From Xiphydria camelus (Eukaryota; Arthropoda; Insecta; Hymenoptera; Xiphydriidae), in assembly GCA_963678675.1 (NCBI GenBank), contig OY783196.1:22112827-22176826 (forward strand): a stretch of 64,000 nt of DNA, read 5' to 3'. The notes beneath the pieces were generated by a model. The model ran no database searches, had not been told where the DNA came from, and saw only the letters and a list, made by a program, of their open reading frames with translations. Position numbers and translations under genes: made by a program. The first letter of the stretch is position 1. Each line of letters opens with the position of its first letter. Shown piece by piece: positions 46,475 through 59,478 of the stretch.

Positions 46475-47164
46475 TGTTCGGGGTAGTGACGCGATGGTCA
46501 GTGCGTAAATCTGACCCTTCCCTGAGGTCGTAAATCTCAGGTATACCTTGTTATTCGGTACGCCAACGATATCTCCCGAACGTCTGTCAATGACGAGTGA
46601 CCCAAAGACAGGAGTGTTAAAGGGTTAAAGAGGTGACTGACGAACATTAACCCACTGAAATTTTATATATTGAAAAAGGACAAAAAAAATAAACGAGATA
46701 TGTTGATGATACTAAATTTACAAAATTGAAAAAACTTGCACAGATAAAGGATAACATTAAATTTAACGGATAGTTTGTTTGAAGTGGAGATCAGGACGGA
46801 GCGTCGTGTCTCGGTGAAATCTGTAACGGAACTGCCTTAGCCTAAACTCTCTTCGGGTTTCGCTGGAAGATTTTCGAAGCCTTCTCTCACGGGTCCGACA
46901 CCCCGTGTCCCGAAAGGGAACAACGAACAGTTCGCTGTAGGCCCGGATGCTGACCACATGTCGAACGGCATCCAACTCGGTCCCGAAAGAAGGACTGGCC
47001 CGTCTCCGAAATGGAGCGGTCGGACTTCGAGAAGCCTTCGAATTTATGGCCCCTCCAATGCCTACGGGGTGGTCACACCCCCTCGCACATTGCTTCGTTT
47101 AAACAGCACTTTTTTACTTTCGAAAAGATCGCCTGTGTAGTTTAAACGTTCGCGAGACCGAACA
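46475..47164 (-). repeat. 5' LTR of the BEL/Pao element
   Basis: A 690 bp direct repeat of 39934-40623. It begins TGTTCGG and ends GACCGAACA on the plus strand, so the ends form a short inverted repeat. It should drive transcription of the element towards lower coordinates. A minus-strand ATATATAAAA run at about 46661-46670 is a possible TATA box. Confidence 0.95.
46661..46670 (-). promoter_or_regulatory. Possible TATA box in the BEL 5' LTR
   Basis: ATATATAAAA on the minus strand, 187 bp upstream of the inner LTR edge. Position and orientation fit an LTR promoter. No start site can be read from the sequence, and AT-rich runs are common here. Confidence 0.4.
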
Positions 47165-47169
47165 AAAAT
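47165..47169. repeat. Target-site duplication, right copy (AAAAT)
   Basis: Second copy of the five-base duplication flanking the BEL element. It shows that both LTRs belong to one insertion and have not recombined. Confidence 0.9.
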
Positions 47170-49510
47170 CACACGACGCAGCGAGAGAAAACCGGAGAAG
47201 GTATGTCCCTATAGAGAGAGAATGCCGCGTCTTCGAATTTCAAAACTACGGTAATTCCTGCACCTCTCGCACGCCTCACCAATCTCCGAACTCCGAACGA
47301 AGGTCTTTTTTTCAGGCATCTACCGTGCGCCTGTCGGTGTCACTCCAACTCTCGAGAAGAGCCCGAGTGCAATCCAGTTTCCGTGTCAAATTACTTAGTC
47401 GCGATCCAATCACTCTTCTCCCTCCCGGCACCTTTCTCTCTCCCGGCCTTTCCGGTCTCATCCGCTCGCGTTCGCACCCTCGGCTCCTAGCTCTCTCGCT
47501 CTCTCGGCAGCACGCGATCCGGCTAAATTCATTTTCCTTTACGTAATGCCGTTTACGCGTCTCGGGAAGGTATCTCCACCCCGGCCTTCATCATCGTCAA
47601 TATTTGTTTATCAGATTTGAACGCGTCCGCTCATCACGTTCTCCTCGACGCACGCGTCGAAAGCGTTGACTCGACGCGAACGGGCTCTGCAGTAGGTATT
47701 CCTGTTCTCGATTTCTCGACACCCGTAACGAGATTCGAAAGCCGGCAGCTCGTATTAACTTACTAATTATCTGCTCACCGTCCTCCTCCTCCTCCCCTCC
47801 TGGCTCTCTCAACCCTCTTCATCCTTTCGCCTCCGCCCTTTCTCCAGGCTCGCACGGCAGTGACTCGATCAACGAAGTCGATCCCCGGCTTCACTTACCA
47901 CTTAATTATCAAACTTTTGTCGCTATTCGATCGACCCACCGGTGCTCCGTATACATCTATGTATACGGCCAACGTGCACCCATATACACACAATCCACGG
48001 CGTATGGTTACGTGTTAGGTACTTACATAGGTATATACCCGCGTACCTACACTTTTCACGGCGAGCTGCTCGCCACGAGCAGTTCGGTGGAAGACCAATC
48101 GGGGCGGGGTGGTGGATTGCACTATATACACAGACTCCAGAGCTGTAATCCGGATTGAGAAGAAATTGGAGGAGATTTACTGCAGGACTTAGAAGCGAAA
48201 CTCATTATGGCTACGTAGCTCCGTCGAGCCAGTCGAAGTTTCGCTCGGCTGAGAGAATACGTCCAAAGGTCAGCGTTAAACCTTTCCGTTCAAAAAAAGA
48301 TCACGCCATCGAATCACCCCCGTTATCCAACGACGATTTCCGGTAAGCCACGCGTAGGTACAGCCGACCACGAAAAATACCGAAGCCCAACGGGAAGCCG
48401 CATCCCTGGCTTCCGGTCGACATTTACCGCCACCCCGCAACCATCCCCCGGCACGCACCAGCGGGAAAACCGAAGGCCCCGAGGGGTGTTCACTACGGGG
48501 TTGCGTTACTATATCAGGAGTCAGATAAAGGGAAGTCACGATACTACGCCGAATCTGTGCGTGGAGCAGATTAGCGAGATTACGCGAAAGCAATAGGGCT
48601 GTCTGGACCGTTGAACCTGCCGCTCCTTCCCCTTCCCGGCTCCCCTCGGTGCCCATCCCCGTATCAACGTCGACGAGCGAAGATAAGGGACGATGCACGG
48701 AAGACGAATGCGTGACAGGGACCTAACGGTATATCCTGCCGAATCTGGGAACCGCTATCTATCGACACGGTTGCGTTATCGCGATCGATGTATGTACACG
48801 TACTGTGTCTATACGCGGTAATCGTAATCGGCCGTTGGAGACCCCTTTAGAATATCAGCGCATGCTTTGCAAAAGCGCGTATCTGGTATGATCGAAGAAG
48901 AGGAGAACCGGCGAAGGGAGGCGGGACGTGAGCTACGGGGATATATTGGAAATTTGATTTTGGAGGAGAACTCGAGGAAAAAAATAGCGGAATCGCAAGT
49001 CGAGCATTCCTGGCACGTAGGCGTCAGAGTAAACAGTGGGATAGGAATAAGCCGCAACATCTTGCCGAGTCGAGGCGCGAAAGCGCTTGGTATTTGCACG
49101 TCGCCGGGTTTCGGTATATGCGGAACCGTCCGTCCGACCGCCTTACGCACGTGTGCTTCGCGCGGGAGATTTTTTTCTCCCTCGTCGTCGAGATGGTATT
49201 AGATCGAAGAAGGTAATACGCGATCGTGAAATCGGTATCCCTCGCAGGGGAAAAAGTCACCCCCTCGACTTAACCGTTGCGATCCCTGTCCCTGTCACCC
49301 GTGGGAAGAGGGACTACATCCGGACTGTATTTCCCGATTCTCTTTCTTATATCCGCAAAATGTAAAGATTTATGTCCCGTGTCGTCGGGGGTTTTCTTTC
49401 GGCAAAGGGAGGAAAAAAGTTTTAAGAAAAATGATTTTCTTTTTTTTTGCATGTCCCTCGTAAAAGACGTGGACAAGTAAACTCAAACGATTTTTCATTA
49501 ACCCAACTCC
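47170..49510. other. Intronic non-coding DNA after the BEL element
   Basis: CT-rich and CpG-rich. Open frames on both strands show no domain. No repeat was recognised. Confidence 0.5.
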
Positions 49511-49762
49511 AATTGAAGGGCTTGGTGGAAGAGCAGAGTGCAAGAAGGCTAGTTTGGAGAGAAATGCAAGAAACGTGTACCGTCCTAATTTTACAAATTA
49601 GACTAACTTTTTCTAGTCACCTGTAATCATTGATGCGATTAAAGTATACACGTTACGTGCTCGGTTCTTGTTCCAAACGAAAGCTATGCTCCAAAACCAC
49701 CGAAAATTTAATCTCGCAAAATTTGGTCTTTTTGACCGGTTCTTGCACCAAGCCCTTCAATT
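49511..49762. mobile_element. Inverted-repeat element with AATTGAAGGGCTTGGTG ends
   Basis: 252 bp. The 17-base termini (49511-49527 and 49746-49762) are exact reverse complements, and inner motifs (GTGCAAGAA and TTCTTGCAC) also face each other. There is no coding capacity. The flanks do not show an obvious duplication beyond TA/TC-rich DNA. Confidence 0.75.
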
Positions 49763-50889
49763 ATTTTTGAGGTATACGCGAAACCCCACAGTGCGAGGTT
49801 ATTCATGGATAGAGTATTTTGTTGGTTATAACTAGGTAACACTGTAACTGTTATTATTATCATTGCAGTTGCGGATGACCACGTAGCTTCTATTATTGTA
49901 CAACTACCGGAACTCCGGTAGCATTATTCATGGGTAAAATCGCTGTACTATTTATTTCGTATACTGCGTATACTTTGTATAAATTGTTAACTTATGAAAA
50001 AATCAGTCTCACAATTTTTGTCACATTACTCATCAAAGAAAATACCTACATATGTGTGCTTTCATTCCCTTCAGATTTTTTTGAAGTATTTTTCTATTTC
50101 CCTCTCTAAACATAAAATATCCACTAAAATCATTTTTCTCAATTCCTTGGCAAACATGGCGAGTATTTACTGAAAGGTCATTGTACGGGTTATCCATATT
50201 TCTTAAATGGAAAACCCGTACCTTTACTGTACCCGTTCGGTAAAAACCCGCCGTAAATAAAAAATAAAAATGTTATTATTCCATTTTAGTCACACCTCTT
50301 CGGGACGGCCGACGTCAGAATTTTCACGCGCTTCATTTTGAACGTATAATTAATCCTGGCGAAGGTAACTTTATTAACCAGTACCGCCCGGATTTTCGAG
50401 AGAGGCCATTAAAATAGGGAGCAGTGGTCTCTAGGATAACGCTGGGGGGTTTTATCGCGGTTTAAACGTAACTTTGTCCTAACCCTCTTTTTAGCTTAAT
50501 CTCTTTTGCCGTACCTTCGTCGAACTGATAAGTATCCTCGGAACCATTGGACTCTCAATAATTAAAGGATTCTTCCGGAGAATATACCGTTGTTTTAATA
50601 ACCCGAAATACACATTGACGCACACCATATATTCCTCAAAAGCCCGTCCCTTTCGAAGCCTGCCTGTCTTCCAAACAAAAGGTTTAATTAAAATCGATAA
50701 TAATAAGTAATAATAAACAGGCTTGAGGTTTACATGCGGCTCTGTACATCCAATCCCCTCTGCCTTTCACGCTCCCGTCTTTGTGTTTCCGAGGAATAAA
50801 TTGATTTTCCATCAAATCTGGAGTCGAACGCAAACAAACTCGACGCGTCAAAAATAATATGATCTTGTATTAAAACAAAAGTCTATATT
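49763..50889. other. Intronic non-coding DNA
   Basis: AT-rich, stops in all frames, no repeat or exon recognised. Confidence 0.5.
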
Positions 50890-51500
50890 GTGTCTGAATA
50901 ACGTAAACTACGTATCAGCAATTCACAGTACTACGTTTGCTGTGGTAAAATTTTAGTCCCTATTCCCTATTCCTTTCAATATGCATGCACTCTGAGAAAT
51001 CGTGGCGATAGTCGGAAACGTTATTAAATAATTTTTCCTGTTTCCCATGCTGTCAAAAATTGGCCTACGATCTCTGGAGTGTTTTTTGTCCTTTTCGCGC
51101 GGCTAACCGCGCTGACGAGCCCTGTGCTTAGGCCTTTCATCGCTGTGATCCTTCCATGTGACATCACGCACCGAGTTCGCCGCGAGGCAAGGCTGGCGCG
51201 TGACGTCATGAGGCAAAACACGTTCTATTCACCCTTATAATGTTTCGATGAAACGAGATACAAAGCTCGATCCACGATAAAATGCAGACGTGCGCGTATC
51301 AATTAAAACTTTATGTAATTTAAGAGAAAAGATGAGGAAAATATAATTCTCCTGTTAAATAAAACGATGATGATAGTCGTATTACGTTTATTCTTCACAC
51401 TAGACTTCAGGCTACAGTAACGCGATAAAAGTCGCGCTATCACTAAATTCGGTACCCACTCCATCGAGTAACATACGATTTTGTCAATTCACTCTCCAAT
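50890..51500. repeat. Diverged dispersed repeat, copy 2
   Basis: Same block order as 14,400-15,030: TTTGCTGTGGTAAAATTTTA, GGCCTACGATCTCTGG, CCGCGAGGCAAGGCTGGCGC, CAAAGCTCGATCCACGAT and AAGTCGCGCTATCAC. Divergence is substantial, indicating an old duplication or old transposition. It lies inside the spondin intron. Confidence 0.65.
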
Positions 51501-53832
51501 ATCTGAAAGACGTAGTTTATGTCAAAAAATAAATTTTACGATTGAAGAGTATTTGTCATCGCATCACTGAAATATCATTTATTTAGACGACGTGTCTATT
51601 GGAAAATTTTACAGCATTTCTCCCCGTTATCGATCTCTTTATCGTTCGCGGTTTTCACTAATTGACTGAGAGAGAAATCCATTTGCGAGGGAATTGGTAT
51701 CGGGGTATAACCAAACTCGACACCTCGTCCATCGTCTGCACCATCCTTTCAGGGCATGGCCACACGTGTACATGGTTCGATACGGGTCGAACACGGTCTC
51801 GAGTATCGTGTCTGGCTTAGCCAAGCTGTATCCACTGCACGCATTCGACCGCATTTCTCACGATTGGTACGGCTTGTCACGTACGTTTGAAAATCTACGG
51901 GTTTCCACCACTAAAACCGTCAATACATCTAGTCTTTACAGTATGTGGAGCGCTCCATGTCAGATCGACTAGCTTCTGATCCGCACCATCGCCGGTATGC
52001 TTTGCAATTTTTTTTTTGGTTCAAGTTTTGCAAGAAATATTAGAATATTCCCTACTGAACAAAAATCACTTTAAAAGTGAAATTAATTTTTTCATAATTA
52101 TTTTGAAAAATTTGGAGTTTCTTAGCAATCTTAAAAGTTCATATTTCATGAACGCCACGATGAAAACATTTATTTTAAAAATTGGAGGCTTTTTAGAGTG
52201 TACACAACACGGGAAAAAATCGCCAAGCAAATCCGCGATGGTGAGGGTCAGAGGCTTGTCGATCCAGCGCGGAATGCCCCATATACACGTTTCACAAGGG
52301 GGAGAAGAAGCGCTCGTGGAAGCTCTAACCCCTTTCATTGCTCAGAACTGAAACTTCTGTCCAATTTACGATCTGAAAGCTACTTGGAACGAGTTTAGAA
52401 TAAATTAGGAATGAGAATTGATTCCTAGGGGTTGGGCTTTCAAATGCCTTTTGAGAATCTGCCCGAGTCTTTCCGAGAATACGTAATATCATTATTTTGC
52501 GTAATAAGTGGGTATATCGAGTAATATACATCTACACTGTTGGAAATGTTAGTTTTCATTGGTCTAAAGGTTAAAGTTTCATGTTACAACACACTACTGT
52601 AATTTTAATAATATAAATTCCTAGACATAAGGACCAACAACTTGTTATTTGAAAGATCTTAGTGAAGTGTAAATTTTCATGTTAAATTAAATCTCTTTAC
52701 ATTTCTGTTAACCCGAATTTTTAACACGAGATTCTTTCTCTTTAAATTTATTAATTAAATATATAAGTCGAGCAATTATTAAAATATTACGTAACGAATG
52801 AAATTAATTTTAACTAATACATTCGATGACATTTCTGAAATGGAAGTCAAATGTGTCTGGTTGATTCAGGTCCTATTTACCAAATACTATCAGTCTGACT
52901 TTCTTTTCCATGTTGTCTGACCACCGCGTTCATCCGACAATCCGCGGATTTACCACTGCCACCAGTAGTAGTAGTAGTAGTAGTAGCAGTATAGAACCCG
53001 CGATACAACCAGGGGTTCTTCAGCCCATTTCATGCTGGCAAAAAAAGTCTCGGGCTATTTTCAAGGCAAATTAACCCCTTTAGAGGGTTATGTACTCGTC
53101 AAACAACTGAATGCCCTCCAACCTGAGCGGATTTAGTCGGACGAAAGGAGAAACCCTCTCCCATATTTTGCACAGTTGTCCGCCAAAAATTCCATATTTT
53201 CGTGGGGACGAACGCGAGTGAGATGGCGAAAGAGAAACAAAATTCCGACCACATTTTTTAACGGTATTCTCACTTCGCCATCGGAAAATCTGCCGAAAAG
53301 AGAGCAAAAGAAAACGGCTCGCTTACACATGAGCGAGCATCCTTTTAACTCGGAAAATTTATGATCACCCTGTATACAAATGCACATATACGTGGCTTAC
53401 TCGTCGCGACAGTCTCTTTCCTTTCATCCCTATCTCACTCCTGTCCCGCGACCCCCATCCCTCCTTTCCAACGAATAATATATTCTAGGAGTGGTTTACT
53501 GGACGGTGGTCGAAGCCTCTCACGCTCAGTACTATAACCCAAACCACACGTTGATATAGGGGTGGTTTTGTGGCGTTGCGTTCCTCTGCGGAACGGCTCG
53601 AAACATATTCAGTCCCTTCTCCTCCTTCCATCGGCTGCTAAGCGAGAACCGCAATGTTGTGCAGGTTCCCTGGGCAACGCGGGGTTGTCTTGCATCGGAA
53701 AGACGGGTGGTCCTTGATCGAAATCAATGGAAGTGCTCAAAATTAAAAGATGGAGTAATATACGTATATGTGACGTATTTACAATTACATTTTCAAGATA
53801 CAATTCCGTTCAATCATAATTATCTCTTAATG
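51501..53832. other. Intronic non-coding DNA
   Basis: No supported exon. An AGT trinucleotide run lies at 52964-52986. Open frames near 51,700-51,970 and 52,200-52,400 lack domains and splice partners. Confidence 0.5.
52964..52986. repeat. AGT trinucleotide microsatellite
   Basis: Seven to eight AGT units followed by an AGCAGT variant. Confidence 0.93.
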
Positions 53833-53940
53833 AAGTAAGTGCAGGTAATATGATCAACTTGACTTGGCCCCTTTTTATTACGATTGGCAGTGGTAATGAG
53901 GGGCTGACTCCAGTTGATCGTATTACCCGCACTTGCCTTA
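53833..53940. repeat. 105 bp hairpin (mini-MITE or small-RNA-like)
   Basis: The left arm starts AAGTGCAGGTAATATGATCA and the right arm ends GATCGTATTACCCGCACTT. The arms pair over about 45 bases with a handful of mismatches, leaving a loop of roughly ten bases. There are no obvious terminal motifs of a known superfamily. Confidence 0.75.
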
Positions 53941-56900
53941 TATTATATAGATATAATGTTATTAGAATAATAATATCACAAGTCTAATAATCTAATAACA
54001 AACTTAGATCTTAACTTTGAATATCTAGAACTATACAGTTTTCGGTATCCAATTTCTAAGGGCGAGGAAGGATGGAGTAACGACACTCCTCCCCTTTTTT
54101 CTTTCCCCATCTTTACCAGGTGCACTCCCTTCAACCCCCGAGTGTCCGGATACATTTCCACCGGATGTGTCACAGTAGTCCCGATATCCGCGCACCAAGG
54201 CGTTCTTTACCCGCGCCAAATGATATCCCCGGGGGGTGAAAGTGGCAAGTTAGGTCGGACGAGCAGACCGGAGAGGATCTGAACTGTAACTCTAGGGGAG
54301 GAGAGGGATAGACAGAGATTTCCGACGAGGGAGAGATGGAGGCTCGAAATTGGAAGTACGGCGCAAGGACCACACCTCCGAGAGGAGGGTACATTTCTGA
54401 AGGATGTTAGAAGGAGGCAAAGTATAGAGAAGTCAATTTCAATTTTTCTGTGGTTTCCGCTGAAATTTTTCGAACGTCCTTTCACGCTCGATGCTTTTCC
54501 GAACAATTAAATATTATCCTACTTTTCTTAGGAGTCTAATAAAAAAAAAACTACTTTTAAAAATCTGGCTATGTCAATGTATATAAAATGGACCTTAACA
54601 TACATCTATGTATTAATGATTGCATAATCGAATAGGCAATACCTTTACAACAGCTCAACAAAACAGAAACGAATAGTGATCCAAAAACGTATAATACTTA
54701 TTTATTTGCCCCTTAAATCATGCAACTATTAATACATAGACATATGCAAAAGTTCACGCGATACACATAGATCACTTTTAGTTACGAATTAACGCAATTT
54801 GACTGCAACTTAAAAAAGGGTACTGTAAGCCAAATATATGATGACCAATATCCATTTGCTTTACCGTAGTTACGTAGTATGTAGCAACAATTGCACGTGA
54901 TATACGTATGCGCGTTTCTACACCACGGAGTATACCATACAATGGACCATCCACAGTTACGCGCTTCACCGCGGAGAGTTTCCCGTACCCGTTCTCCATC
55001 CCATACCGCGCGAGTTGGCAAACGGTGGTTACCACCGCCGCAACTCCCCTGTCGACGACCCAAAAACTGATCGGAGAAATTTATGCGAGTTGTTCGACGA
55101 GTTCGCCCCGGCAAAATCTATACATAGCTAGTCATCCCTACGCGTATACGTATACACAGGATAGGCGTATGACCGCTAGTGCGAGTGATGGTGCGTGCGT
55201 TAGCACGTGTGTAAGTCGAGCTGGTCCAACACGGACCGCTAATGAACGAGAGTGCCGTTTACACGAACGAGGGACCCGAAGCCGATGCGTTGCAGTGGCA
55301 GAAATTTTCAAATTTATGTCAACAACCCCTCGAGAATAGGCGCGCCCGACAAAGGGGAAAGCTACGGTGCGTATTACAGGGAGGAAAGGATTTCGATGGG
55401 TTTGTGCGAGAGAGATCGACGTTATACAAACGGCCGTACAAATACACCTGCGAGCAAATATACAGTTGAGATTTAACCCCGGCCATCCCTCAAAACGAAT
55501 GCATCTACAGTTGCGCGCGCGTATGACACGATCTCACCCCACCTTCCGCCTATTTGCTTTCCGATACACGTGCGAGCGTGCAAATAATCTGCTCGTCATG
55601 GACGCGCGTATTCGACGCGTGCATGCGAATGTTACAAAGAATATGCGAACGTGCGTGGTATGCGTAACGCGCGTAACTGTGCGCACCTGTACGCGAGTGC
55701 GGACAAATACGGGGTGGTTAGCATTTGAAGTAACCCTGTACCGGGCACCCATACGTACGCAGCGCGAATCTTTTCTTCGTTAATGAAACGTGTGACGCGT
55801 GTTTTTCCGCACCCCGACGTCCAGATTCTACGCGCGATTTCCTCTCTTCATCCCTCCCCGACATCCTATTCGCACCGTCGTTCTCTCTTTCTCCGACTCT
55901 CGCTTCACCCCGTGTTCCTTGGGTAGAAAGAAACGAAATAACGCAACAAATAAAAGAGTCCGCTCACAGCGAACGCAGAGGGTAGAGCGTAGACCGCCAT
56001 GCAAATGTGACCCGGCCGCGCCTACGCCGCCGCTGGGGAGTCGATATGTGGTACGCACGGGGAGCCGGGGGGGTAAGCCGCAAACAAAAATATTTCGCGT
56101 CTAATATTCCCGTAGCGCGAGCACCCGAGTAATTTAGGGGTCCGGCAGCGTCACGTATGTTTCACCCGGTAATATCATCCTCGTTCCTTATCCCTCTTTT
56201 CTCTCCCTTCTGCTCTACGCCGCGACTCACGCTTGTTCGCTCTTTATTTCTCCTTTCGCCCTCACCCCCTACCGCACCGTGACTATGGCGCGGCCCACGG
56301 CTTTTGACTCGGCGTCGTAAAAACCCCATCCGCGCGCCGAAAAAGTCCGACGAACCCATCCCGAGGCGAACCGGAAGGGAAATAGGTGGAAGGGGGTACT
56401 ATACGACTCGCGTGGGGTCGCGCGCGTGTGTGTGTACGCGCGTTCGTATCGGTGGCGCTGAATTTCGAGGACGAGAATGCGTGTATAGGCCCTACTTTTC
56501 GCGGCGGAACTGCCAATTACGGGGAAACGTGTGTCGACTCCTCCCCCGTCCTTTCTACCCCGCGTCTAGTTGCCTTCCTCGTGAACTCTTTTTGGGATTC
56601 TTTCTTTTGGCAGGCCGGCAGGTTGCACGACAAATTAAAATACACGACAGGACTTGGTTGAAAACGGAATAATGATAATTTTACAACCCCTCGTGCTTCC
56701 TTTACCGATGTACGATGCCTACACGGATGTTCATTAAAGACCCGTCGTCAAGGAAACGTCGACATCGCTGAAAATCCTCGTTACAGATTTAACATCGTCA
56801 CGTTTGATTCCGGAAAATTTCCAGTTCGACGGCATAATTTTATTATAACGTTCGACGGTGGGAATTTCGGTGGAAGGCGGCGGAAGGAATTACATCGCCC

Positions 56901-59084
56901 GATGGGGTAATCAAAGCGTTATTTATTAGATGATTCTCAGTGAGAAATACGAGGCCTCGTTATCTCGCTATAGCGAAACTGTCGACGCGCGAAAAAATAA
57001 TTACAGCGGCGGGGAATTAAAGTCGTTGTGAGGATTTCGAATGGAGGGTTACGAAGAGAAAAGTGGTGGCTCGGTTACAAAGAAGTTCCTTAATCACTCT
57101 CGAGAAATCGATATATCCAGGCAGGTATTTTACCGGGATGGAGGCGTTCGTGCCCGGGTCGAGGCGTTCCTCGTGCCTGTTCATCGATTGCCAGACAAGC
57201 AGGCTCGCTTGTCAATTTCGTGAAAATGTTGATTAGCCGTCGCTACTAATTAAACGTTACTCGTTCGTAATCGGCCCAACCGTTCGATCGCGTCGAATCG
57301 ATAACTACCCCGTAATTGATCGGCACTCGATGGAAATAGCACCTACGTTTGAAGGGAAATCGACTCGTACGGCAATTGGGTATTGTTGCTCTCATTATAA
57401 TAGAACACTGAATACCGGAGGACTAATTAATTCTTACTCCCACACCTGCTTTGTGATCGGAGATGTGAATTTGCTAAATTACTAAAACGTACATTTATAG
57501 CTCGAAAACATAAATAAAATCGACGTGTCACAGACCGTCCTGTATAATTCGGATTATCGAAAAATCGTACATTTTCTTCGGATGGAAAACCCCTTGGGAA
57601 GCCAAAAAAGGTGAACAAATTGGAAAAGTCCAAAGAATTATCTAAAATTATAATGAGACGTCTCATCTCATTTGTCGTAAAAAGTTCAACGCAGTTCAAA
57701 GTTGGATTAAGTGCATGGGATTTAAAAAATTATTTCACATAAGTACCTAGGCAGATTTGATAAGAGTGATAAGATTATTTCTGTGATACGTGTCATGAAA
57801 AATGATTCATGTATAAATTATCTCTCGGTAGAGTGATGCGAAATTTAAAAATTCCTACTAGAAATAAAAAACTTGGTCAATTTTATCATGGAACGACTCA
57901 AGAGCTCTGTTTACTTCTCGCATAGGTACATATTGTTTCAGTCGTAACCTTCTCCGACAAAGACGTTGAAAACCGTGTTTTACACTTTTACTACCCGAGG
58001 GACTGTCGAATGGATTGAGTACCCACCATAACTTCGTTCCGAGTTCGCCTTTCTTTTCTTCCTTCACCGAATTTCGACAGTCTCTAAGTATTTCCGTAGT
58101 GATCGATTGGCGCGAGAACGAAGGAGTGTGTGTGTGTGTGTGTGTGTGGGCAGAAGTGGAAGGAGAAATGGGGAGAGAGCGCTATCTCCATTGAGATCCT
58201 CTCGTAACAGCTGAACGACGTTCTTCGCTTCACGAGGTGGTAGTCTCATCGAGCTCCAAGCTGGAATTGGGCGAAACTAATTAATCGATCGTCAATTGAA
58301 AGTGTCGTGGGGGACTCAATTAATTACCCGTTAATTATCGCTCATTCCAATTTTCGACGTATTTCGAGGATCGTGACATTCGAACGGTCCCTTTCCCCGC
58401 CGGATCACGATAAAGGTCCCGTTCCATTTTCCGCTTTTCCTTGTACGCACCTTTCCCTTGGCCTTGCACCTTTCACCCCTCTCGTCGTTCTCGCTTCCGT
58501 CGACCCCTGCCCTCCCCACCGATACCTTTCTAATAAAAATGGGAAGCTTCTCCTCGAGTTTTCCACAGCTCCCGGACATCGCAGCAGTAAATGTCTCCCC
58601 TTGGAAAATTAATGCCCGACCCTTTTTACGTACACGCGAGGAGAAGAAACGACCATAAAGTTTCATTGCCTTTAATTCGGTCGTAGCGTCGATCCACGGG
58701 CAGTGACTAATTGGGCAGCAAGAATGCTTCTTTACTTCTCTCTTCCGTCCGCTTCCCTCTTTCTCCCGACGGAAGGTCCATTCTTCTTAGGACACACGAG
58801 CCGCTTAAGGGCGGGAAAAAAAGCGGGGACAAAGGTCATCCCCCGCGTTGTCCACTGGTATTGGATTACCGGAATAACAAAGGGGCGAATTTGTATCAAT
58901 TTTTCTTTCTGATGTTCGCGTCGTAGGTAGGTACATACCTACCAAATGTGTGCGCTTACGAAATACGAGCAGTTATAGTCCAGTAAAAGTAGACCTTCTT
59001 TATAGGGGTGCAAACAAATAATTTCCGGCAAGCTGATTTTTTCAGGGTCGATGGAGGGATGTCTCCCGAGTATCCAACCAAAAA
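53941..59084. other. Intronic non-coding DNA
   Basis: No exon recognised. A GT microsatellite lies at 58126-58148. Long frames around 55,370-55,780 and 56,300-56,670 are CpG-rich, overlap each other on both strands and show no domain. Confidence 0.5.
58126..58148. repeat. GT dinucleotide microsatellite
   Basis: About eleven GT units. Confidence 0.93.
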
Positions 59085-59478
59085 GTCACCCTCCGCACCC
59101 TTGGCAAAGTGTTGCAAATAGGGTTGTTTTTGTTTGTTTTTATTTTTTTGAAAACATTTTTTTTTCAGCTTGTACATAATAATATACCATACAACTTTGT
59201 CTAATAAAATTTTTTGATAACTTTGATTTTTGACGGTCCAGCGCCCATTATACAGTACGTCCCGCGCATTACCCCATAGTTGCAGGGGCCTTGAAATTTT
59301 CCTTCGGCCAGGCTTGGTCGGTCAAAAGTCAAAGTTATCAAAAAATGTTATTAGGCAAAGTTGTAGAGAATATTATTATGTACAAGCTGAAAACAATTTT
59401 TTTTCAAAAAATAAAAAACAAAAACAAAAACAAAAACCACCCTATTTGCGACACTTTGCCAGGGGTGCGGAGGGTGAT
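59085..59478. mobile_element. Long foldback element with about 150 bp arms
   Basis: The arms 59085-59234 and 59331-59478 are inversely repeated and about 85-90 percent alike by eye. They include TCACCCTCCGCACCC..TGGCAAAGTGT, a poly-T/CAAAA stretch, TTTCAGCTTGTACATAATAA and TTTTTTGATAACTTTGA. The 96-base spacer (CAGCGCCCATTATACAGTAC region) is not palindromic. There is no coding capacity. Transcription would give a long double-stranded hairpin. Confidence 0.85.

Larger units (their letters stand above)
39934..47164 (-). mobile_element. Complete BEL/Pao LTR retrotransposon
   Basis: A 7,231 bp element on the minus strand, with its 5' LTR on the right and 3' LTR on the left. It has two 690 bp LTRs beginning TG and ending CA, an AAAAT duplication immediately outside both ends (39929-39933 and 47165-47169), a primer binding site and a polypurine tract next to the inner LTR edges, gag with zinc knuckles, and pol in the order protease, reverse transcriptase, RNase H, integrase. 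That domain order with an A17-type protease and a five-base duplication is typical of BEL/Pao. No env-like frame is present. The LTRs look identical by eye, so the insertion is recent. It sits antisense inside the spondin gene's large intron. Oddities are an in-frame UGA between gag and pol and an Asn in the reverse-transcriptase YxDD box. Confidence 0.96.
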
